DNA of 7,098 bases from assembly GCA_017860555.1 (NCBI GenBank), contig JAGDMJ010000170.1, forward strand, positions 1 to 7,098, read 5' to 3'. This DNA comes from Bacteroidota bacterium. GTDB taxonomy: Bacteria; Bacteroidota; Ignavibacteria; UBA10030; UBA6906. The stretch's first letter is position 1, and the number at the start of each line of letters is the position of its first letter. A program made the position numbers and the translations under genes. Below are positions 6,775-7,098 of this stretch, in pieces. A model generated the notes under the pieces. It was not told the DNA's origin. It did not search any database and worked only from the letters and a program-made list of their open reading frames with translations.

Positions 6775-7098
6775 TCATTCCGTGTGCAGGATATCCGCCT
6801 TCAGTCGGATGGCGAGGTTCAGGACGACGAGCCTAATGTACACGTTTCTTTCCACAAGAGAAATAGCCTTTTCGCAGTGCTCGAGCGCCCGCAGGAGGTT
6901 GGCGTGGGGGAATTTCGCCAAAAACCGTTTCAGGTCTTCCTGCTGGTCCACATTGATGACTTCACCTCCATGCCGCAAGACAAGCACATCCCGGAACCAC
7001 ATCAGGAGCAGAACAAGAAAGCGGTTGACGAGCTCGCGCTCCTTCAAGTCCACGACTTTCTCCACAGCCTGCATCAGCGACGAGACGTTGTTGGAGAG
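6775..7098 (-). CDS. holB: DNA polymerase III delta' subunit, C-terminal part (5' truncated by window)
   Basis: 107 residues are visible; the frame runs in from the right edge (LSNNVSSLMQAVEKVVD), so the Met at 7074 is internal. The pattern fits the helical C-terminal domain of clamp-loader subunit delta': KERELVNRFLVLLLMWFRDVL followed by VLRHGG, then NLLRALEHCEKAISLVERNVYIRLVVLNLAIRLK, where the N-x-R-L-x-L-x-x-L-x-L-R-L style helix is typical of this family. This domain forms the collar of the pentameric clamp loader that places the beta sliding clamp on primed DNA. The ATP-binding-fold and zinc-module regions lie outside the window. It ends in TGA six bases before metG, so the two are surely cotranscribed. 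The related subunits gamma/tau share this architecture, but the short C-terminus argues for delta'. Confidence 0.8.
   Translation of the reverse strand, partial: LSNNVSSLMQAVEKVVDLKERELVNRFLVLLLMWFRDVLVLRHGGEVINVDQQEDLKRFLAKFPHANLLRALEHCEKAISLVERNVYIRLVVLNLAIRLKADILHTE

Overview
The window reads as a moderately GC-rich (clearly above 50% by eye) bacterial chromosome segment. The best guess is the Bacteroidota/Chlorobi superphylum (Ignavibacteria- or Kapabacteria-like). This is an inference from gene content and style: a TonB-dependent receptor with an N-terminal carboxypeptidase-regulatory-like domain, a short lipoprotein coupled to it, a TatD hydrolase fused to a radical SAM domain, and weak or absent Shine-Dalgarno sequences before several starts. 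No rRNA, tRNA, CRISPR array, integrase or transposase was seen.

Layout: bases 1-291 hold the 3' end of a + strand gene of unknown function, followed by a good intrinsic terminator (331-361). The rest is a run of minus-strand genes, listed in transcription order from the right edge: the C-terminal part of the DNA polymerase III delta' subunit (holB, 7098-6775); methionyl-tRNA synthetase (metG, 6768-4702) six bases downstream; a 79-base gap with a small hairpin; a predicted 171-residue lipoprotein (4622-4107); a 722-residue TonB-dependent outer-membrane receptor (4107-1939) whose start overlaps the lipoprotein stop by one base; an 83-base gap carrying six heptanucleotide direct repeats; and a 467-residue TatD-radical SAM fusion (1855-452). 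It converges on the + strand gene across a 160-base spacer.

How the genes fit together: holB-metG is a tight housekeeping pair. The lipoprotein and receptor are almost certainly made together and probably form an outer-membrane uptake unit of unknown substrate. The TatD-radical SAM protein is the most unusual item: a complete metal-dependent hydrolase site and a complete radical SAM cluster motif in one chain, with the radical SAM target unknown. No stretch over 300 bases lacks a gene. No complete, clearly new multi-gene system is evident; the two leads worth following are the TatD-radical SAM fusion and the lipoprotein-receptor pair.
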